NCBI GenBank assembly: GCA_037074615.1
Contig: CM073537.1
Span: 12,605,989-12,669,988 of the forward strand
Source: Leucaena leucocephala
Lineage: Eukaryota; Streptophyta; Magnoliopsida; Fabales; Fabaceae
Length of the DNA stretch: 64,000 nt
Direction: 5' to 3'
This document shows, in pieces, positions 58,388-64,000 of this stretch. The notes beneath the pieces are model-generated. The model was not told where the DNA came from and did not search any database. It worked only from the letters and a program-made list of their open reading frames with translations. The position numbers and the translations under genes are program-made. Each line of letters opens with the position of its first letter. The first letter of the stretch is position 1.

Positions 58388-60219
58388 CTACGCCTCTCGG
58401 CAGTTGAAGCCATATGAAGAAAATTATCCCACTCATGATCTGGAGCTTGCGGCGGTGGTTTATGCCCTGAAGATATGGAGATACTATTTATATGGAGCAA
58501 CTATAGAGTTATATTGCGACCATAAAAGCCTGAAGTATCTACAAGATCAGAAGGAGCTGAATATGAGGCAACGGCGATGGATGGAATTGTTAAAAGATTA
58601 TGACTTCCAGATTAAATACCATCCAGGAAAAGCCAATGTGGTAGCTGATGCCCTGAGTAGAAAGGTGGTGTAGGTTGCATACATGATGATCAAGGAGTTG
58701 GAATTTATAGAAGATATGCGCGATTGGAGCCCTCTATATCAAATGCAACTGACGGAGAATCCTTTCGGAGGAGTTCATGTCAGAGCTTGCATAGAATATG
58801 AGATAAAAGAGGCTTAAAAGCAGGATAAGCTCACAACAATATTCAAATGCAAGCTGGAGAAGGGGAAGACAAGGAATTTCGAGATGTCCCCAGATGGATT
58901 ACTACAGTTTTGGGGAAGACCCTATATCCCTAATGTTGTGGGATTAAGGGAAAGGATCCTGGAAGAAGCACATAAAAGTCAGTATACTGTACATCCAGGT
59001 ATGACCAAGATGTACCATGATGTTAAAAGGTTATTTTGGTGGCCTGGATTGAAGAAAGATGTTGTAACTTACGTATCTAAGTGCTTGACCTGCCAGAAAG
59101 TGAAAGTTGAACATCAAAAGCCAGCAGGAACATTGCAGTCTCTAGAAATCCCTGAGTGGAAATAGGATGGGATTGCCATGGACTTTGTGGAAGGACTACC
59201 CCTGACTCCAAGTAGACATGATGCAGTATGGGTAGTAATTGATCGACTGACAAAGTCAGCACATTTCCTGGCAATCAATAAGAGAGATTCTCTTGAAAAG
59301 CTAGCAAAGCTGTATAGAAAGAAGATTGTTAGGCTTCATGGTATCCCGAGCAGCATTGTGTCTGATTGAGACCCTCGATTTACTTCAAATTTCTGGAGGG
59401 CTTTACAGGAAGGAATGGGCATTACTCTCAGATTTAGTATAGCTTATCATCCTCAGACAGATGGTCAATCCGAAAGAAGAATACAAATGTTAGAGGATAT
59501 GCTGAGAGCATGTGCCTTAGATTTCAAAGGAAGCTGGGATATCCATTTACCCCTTATAGAGTTTGCTTATAACAATAGTTATCAGGGCAGTATTCAAATG
59601 ACACCTTTTGAAGCACTCTATGGACGTAAATGTAGATCCCCCTTATGCTGGCTAAAGTTGAGTGAGAGAAGAATGCTTGGTCCGGATATAGTGGATCAAA
59701 CTGCAGAACAAGTTGCGATAATTAGAAAATGACTGGTGACGGCTCAAAGCAGACAGAAAAGCTATGCAGATGTCAGAAGGAAGCCGTTGGAGTTTGAAGA
59801 AGGAGAACATGTATTCCTTAAGTTAACTCCAACCACGGGAGCCGGACGATCGATTAAAGTGCAGAAGTTGCATCCAAGATACATCGGACTATTCTAGATT
59901 CTCTCAAAGATAGGAGTAGTAGCCTACAAGTTGGCTCTTCCTCCGAATTCCAGCCAGATACATGATGTGTTCCATGTTTCCCAATTAAAGAAGTATGTTC
60001 TAGATCCATCTCATGTGATTGAGCAAGATGAGGTCGCATTGCGAGATGACTTAACCTATGAGGTTGGACCGGTGCGAATTGCTGATAGAAAAGTCAAGCA
60101 GTTGCGGAATAAGCAAATTCCTTTAGTTAAAGTTATCTGGAAAGGCTTGATTGAACAAGAAGCTACATGGGAAACAGAAGAAAAGATGAGAGAGAAGTAT
60201 CCTGAATTGTTCCTATAGG
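58388..60219 (+). pseudogene. Gypsy-2 RNase H, integrase and chromodomain
   Basis: RNase H (ASRQLKPYEENYPTHDLEL, CDHKSLKYLQ, YHPGKANVVADALSR); integrase zinc region (HPGMTKMYHDVKRLFWWPG, CLTCQ); core Asp in MDFVEGLP, second Asp in IVSD before DPRF, Glu in the TDGQSER segment; GPY/F-like region (LHPRYIGLF); and a C-terminal chromodomain-like end (VKVIWKGLIEQEATWETEE, then MREKYPELF). Stops are at about 58670, 58815, 59163, 59367, 59730 and 59895; most are explained by single C-to-T or G-to-A changes. Chromodomains in this group are thought to guide integration to heterochromatin. Confidence 0.9.
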
Positions 60220-60256
60220 ATAGGTGTAATATAAATTTCGGGGATGAAATTTATTT

Positions 60257-60271
60257 TAAGGGGGAGAGAAA
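60257..60271 (+). other. Gypsy-2 polypurine tract
   Basis: TTAAGGGGGAGAGAA followed directly by the LTR. A GGATGAAATTTATTT element just upstream (about 60242) is also found next to the Gypsy-3 PPT. Confidence 0.75.
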
Positions 60272-62747
60272 TGTAATATCCTTAATTTTCTGTACTGATT
60301 TCTATGTACAGATTAAATGGAATATATGAGTTCTTTTTCAGGAAAAAGATGTGGTCCTTTATGTAAAGAAAAGGATTAAATTGCAAAAGAAAGGAAATGA
60401 AAGGACTTAAGTCCAATTATGGAAAGTTTAAGGTTAGGAAAGAAAGGTAGACAAAAATATGGGGTCTTAAAGTGTAATTTTAGCCAAATTTAAGGGACTT
60501 AATTGCAAAGATGAAAAGTTCCCTGGGGTTAAAGTATAATTAAAGAAAGTTAGGCCAGAAGTGGTTTAGACTGCCCGACAGCATTTCAGTCCCAGATTTT
60601 ACCAGAAGATAGGGCAAGTGACGCTGGGTAATCTAGCCTAATACCGGAATTTTTGAAGACTCCAGATAGCCAAAAATGGACTGATCGTCCAAAAGTTATA
60701 AAAATTCCTACCGGATACCCTAGATTTTAGATATAAGTAAGAAATTACAGGATGATGCACCCTTATGGGGCGGATGTCAGGAAACTGACAGAATATTGAT
60801 AGGAGGTCTGTAGAAAAAGTTATTCACGAATTAGCAAATCCAGACGGGAGTATGAGGCCTCCAGGGATCCGATAGGGAGATTTATCGGTATTTAAACTAA
60901 GACTGAATGAGGTCAGGTAACAACAGTCAGATGCCCGTTATGACCCAAAGAGCTGCCCAAACACAGTAGGGCAGTGTATCTGACAGAAGGAGCCGGTGTC
61001 CGGATATGTGTGTAAACGGTGCATAATAGCTAAAATACTCGGTGAACATGGACAGGGAAGGATTCCTCGAAATGCGTGCCATAAAGGTAATGGACCCAGA
61101 AAGGCCCAATAATGGCGCCAACAAAGGCCCAATAAGACTTTTGGACTGATAGGTGGGCCAGTGTCCGGCAGAACCCCGGAAAAGTACGAAATTACGAAAA
61201 TGCCCCTTTGTAGTACTAAAGGGGTAGCAGGTGTGTGAAGGGCATTTTGGTCATTCTGGATAGACCTAGAGGCCAAGACATATACAGGTGAAGTTAACCA
61301 GAGTCAGTATATGCCCTGATGAAGTACAGAAAGGTGTAAAATGACAGTTTTGCCCTTAGGGTTAAGATAATGCATGAAAGGGCACCCAGGGGTATTTTGG
61401 TCATTTCACAGGGGATCTGTAATTGAGTTTAGACCCAATATTAAAATGTTAATGATATAAAGGATCCAGATACTAAGTTCAAGGCCAGAAGACATAATAT
61501 GGGTTTTCAGAAAAATTAGATTCAGAAAACGGTCCAGTTTTCGAGGCGACGGACCGGGCCGGTACCGGATTGGACCGGAAAGCTTCCAGAAGGCTTCTAG
61601 CTCCCTGCATTTATGCCATGTGATAAATGTGTGAGGTGAGGTGTCCCATGAGGTGTCCTTGAATCATGTCATGGATGATACAGTAAAAGGAATAAAGAAA
61701 AATAGGAAATTCCAGGAAAAACTAGGACCACAAGTTCATAAGGCTTCAAAATTACAAGAATGCCATTGACCAAAACTATAAATACCCCCTAGCTCTTCAT
61801 TTCCCAAGGCCTAAGGAGCTTTTAGAGAGATAAGGAAGTTCTTGAGAGAGAAAGTGAGAGAAAAGAAAGAAGAAAATAAGTTCTGGTGAAGTTGGAAGCA
61901 GTAGAGAAATTCTGAAGTTCTGCTTTTAAGGTAGTAACTAATCCTAACTTTTATCTAATATCTTTGTGAATTGTTGTGCTATTGTTTGGTTTGATTGTTG
62001 TCTTATATGTTATGCTTGAAGCTCTATTACAATGCTATGATCATATGTTATTGAATATTGAAGCATGCAGCATACTTATCTGTACATAACCACAAGCAAG
62101 CACTGTCACTCTGCATTACATAAATTGTTATGATTGTTGCTACTGAGATTCTTTTGAATCTCATTCCCATATATAACATTACAGGGGAGGTTCTGTCAAA
62201 ATAAAATTTGGAAATTTTAAGAGGCGCCGTTATGCTGCCGAAATTCTGGCAACAAAGCAGGGACAAAGAAAGGAACTGATACATACTGTGTAAGTAGGTG
62301 CTGTCTAAGGAGGCTGGAAGTGAGTGGACCTAGTAGGTTCATCCAGTCTTTCCTGGGTACTTACGTAGAATGGTAGTTCCTACGGGAATTACCGAATCGG
62401 TACAAGATCGGTTACTTTCTACAGAATATAGTAGTTATGCTGCCGAATTTTAGACAACAAAAAATGTAATAGAAATATGAGGATGTTAATCATGCACTGA
62501 TGTATAACAGTTGATTATTTAATAATGATTGTTATCTGGCATGTTTGACTGATATGTGATGTATGTATGCACTAATATGTAAGGTTGGTTGCTGAAAATG
62601 ACTTTGTGAACAGTAATCTGTGGAGACCTATTGATGTTTGATAAATCATTAAAAATAGTAAATGGTTGAATAAATGTATGATATTTCTATGGTAAATAGT
62701 AGACATACTAAGCTTTAATTTGATATATAGAATGCTTCATTTGGATG
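60272..62747 (+). repeat. Gypsy-2 3' LTR, interrupted
   Basis: Starts TGTAATATCC. It contains TATAAATA (61777-61784), H1 (62145-62162) and H3 with the TACG loop (62372-62393). It is cut at CTTCATTTGGATG, where the 5' LTR (37759-40602) continues into ATACACG. About 370 bp of its 3' end should follow the inserted element beyond the window. Confidence 0.88.
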
Positions 62748-64000
62748 TGTAACATCCCAATTTTCAGGCCTAGAGATGCAGAGATAGTCTAAGGTTAAAA
62801 GGCTACTAGACCCCTTTCTAGCAGAAGTTCCAGAGGAACGTAAAGAGTTTCAGGGACTGAGCTGCGAGTAAGTAAAGGTGCGGGGACTTATGTGTAAACA
62901 GTGGAAGTCTCAAGGGGTAAATGGCCATTTGGGGATGATGTAAAGGTCAAAGGTTCAGGTCGCGATGATAAAGACGTTGGTCGCGACGAGAGTGTATTAT
63001 GGTCGCGACTAATATTGGCAGACAGGCTTGGTCGTGACGGATATGTATGTGGTGTCGCGACTAATTAGTAGAATAAGCTTGGTTGCTACTAAAAAGTGAT
63101 GTGGTCGCGACGAAAGAATTTTATGGTCGCGACTAAAGGATGTTATGGTCGCGACTAGAGAATGCTGTGGTCGCGACTAATGAACACAGAAGGTGTTAAG
63201 TCGCGATGAGATTATGGCTAGGTCGCGACTAGTGACTAAAGTAGTGCCAAGCGTATAGGCCATGAGTTGAGAAGGTCCAAAAGAGATAGTTACCCGGTTA
63301 GAGATAGACTGGAGGCAGGAGGCCAGATACAGGAAAGGTTATCTGGAAACCATGAGGTAGAATGATAAGGTATCCTCATGGGACCCATAAGATGCCACAT
63401 GGCATTAGAGTAGTGATTAGTAACCTTTCAGTGGAGTAAAGTTACTCGGTTGGCACGAAAACTGAGGAAGTGATCAGATAAGTCTGGGATTTATCTGGAT
63501 AGCATTGGGAAGCGTGCAAGGTCTCTTCCAGTCGCCACATGGCATTAGTCTGGAGAAAGCAGATAAAGCTGAGGGCACGCATTACGAGGCAAGAGACTGG
63601 ACCGGTGAGTCAGCTGCTGAGGTGTCCAGGGATTTTCAGCATGTGCAAAATGTGACGCTGAGGTGGCATGCTGAGGTGTCCCGGTGATGTCATGCATGAT
63701 GCAGTAAAAGGAGGAATTAAAGAAAATAGGAAAATCCAGGAAAAAGTAGGACCGCAGGATCAGAGTTCATGGAAACTACGAAAATGCCATTGGAGGAGGT
63801 TATAAATACCCCCCCTCCATTTCATTTGGAATTCACGCATGAAGAGGAGAAGGGAGAGAAAGAAGAGATAGAAGGAGAAGGAAAGGAAGAGAGAAAGGAG
63901 AAAAGGAAGAAAGGAAGTTCTGGCGGAGCTGGAAGCAGAATAGAGATAGTAGAGTTCTGCTGAGCTAGCCATGTAGTAACTAATCCTAGCTTTTATGTAA
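62748..64000 (+). repeat. LTR of Gypsy-3 type, cut by the window edge
   Basis: Begins TGTAACATCCCAATTTTCAG and runs off the end after 1253 bp. It contains a TCGCGAC array (62958-63230), TATAAATA (63801-63808) and the purine-rich tract. The preceding GGATG (62743-62747) is the expected target duplication. Whether it is a solo LTR or the start of a full element cannot be seen. Confidence 0.85.
62958..63230 (+). repeat. TCGCGAC motif array in the terminal LTR
   Basis: About twelve units, mostly GGTCGCGACTA or GGTCGCGACGA. Order and spacing follow the array at 56801-57077. Confidence 0.85.

Larger units (their letters stand above)
37759..62747 (+). mobile_element. Gypsy-2: second chromovirus copy, nested in Gypsy-1
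   Basis: Host parts are 37759-42771, 54687-56236, 58393-60271 and the 3' LTR from 60272. Order: 5' LTR, PBS, pre-gag ORF, gag, protease, RT, RNase H, integrase, chromodomain, PPT, 3' LTR. It inserted in the integrase gene of its relative Gypsy-1. The 3' LTR is interrupted at 62748, so its end and the right-hand GGTAG are outside the window. The C-terminal chromodomain and Gag/RT sequence suggest the Tekay/Del branch of chromoviruses (family knowledge, not a phylogeny). Confidence 0.85.

Overview
This window is plant nuclear heterochromatin made almost entirely of nested transposable elements. I see no host protein-coding gene, no tRNA or rRNA gene and no organellar insert. A land plant, most likely a flowering plant, is indicated by a CACTA (En/Spm) transposase with plant-type accessory domains, Ty1/copia elements primed by initiator tRNA-Met, and Ty3/gypsy chromoviruses ending in a chromodomain. 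I cannot name the species.

Layout from the outside in. A decayed CACTA transposon (1-4451) was hit by Copia-1 (4452-7916; its remainder should lie beyond the right edge). Copia-1 was hit by the chromovirus Gypsy-1 (starts 7917). Gypsy-1 received three insertions. (i) Gypsy-3 (12004-31974, minus strand) is a non-coding LTR element that itself carries the near-intact Copia-2 (15491-24516, minus) and a solo LTR (26399-29458). (ii) A truncated minus-strand solo LTR (about 34202-36910). (iii) A second chromovirus, Gypsy-2, sits in the Gypsy-1 integrase gene at 37759 and runs to 62747 and beyond. Gypsy-2 received a minus-strand solo LTR (42772-54681) that contains the near-intact Copia-3 (44228-53203), a plus-strand solo LTR (56237-58387), and a further LTR that leaves the window (62748-64000). 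Most junctions carry 5-bp target-site duplications (GCTAG, CTAGT, CATCC/CATCT, GCGAT, TCATG, CTACG), so the order of insertion is well supported. The deepest stack is CACTA > Copia-1 > Gypsy-1 > Gypsy-2 > solo LTR > Copia-3.

Coding content. Copia-2 and Copia-3 have nearly identical LTR pairs and each has one obvious private disabling change in a gag-pol frame of about 1,300 codons. Gypsy-1 and Gypsy-2 carry gag, protease, reverse transcriptase, RNase H, integrase and chromodomain pieces with many nonsense codons, plus an unusual extra ORF upstream of gag. Gypsy-3 has long LTRs and about 3.5 kb of non-coding interior, so it must have depended on another element's proteins.

The most interesting signals are non-coding. 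(1) Arrays of a palindromic GGTCGCGACTA-type motif occur both in the Copia LTRs and in an unrelated Gypsy LTR family. (2) A conserved downstream-of-TATA block in all the Gypsy LTR types contains three hairpins, one with G-U/A-U exchanges consistent with selection on sense RNA. (3) The Copia U3 region holds a chain of five perfect inverted repeats. (4) The pre-gag ORF is conserved between Gypsy-1 and Gypsy-2. (5) Two different LTRs lie against the same CTACG target in the RNase H region of the two chromoviruses.
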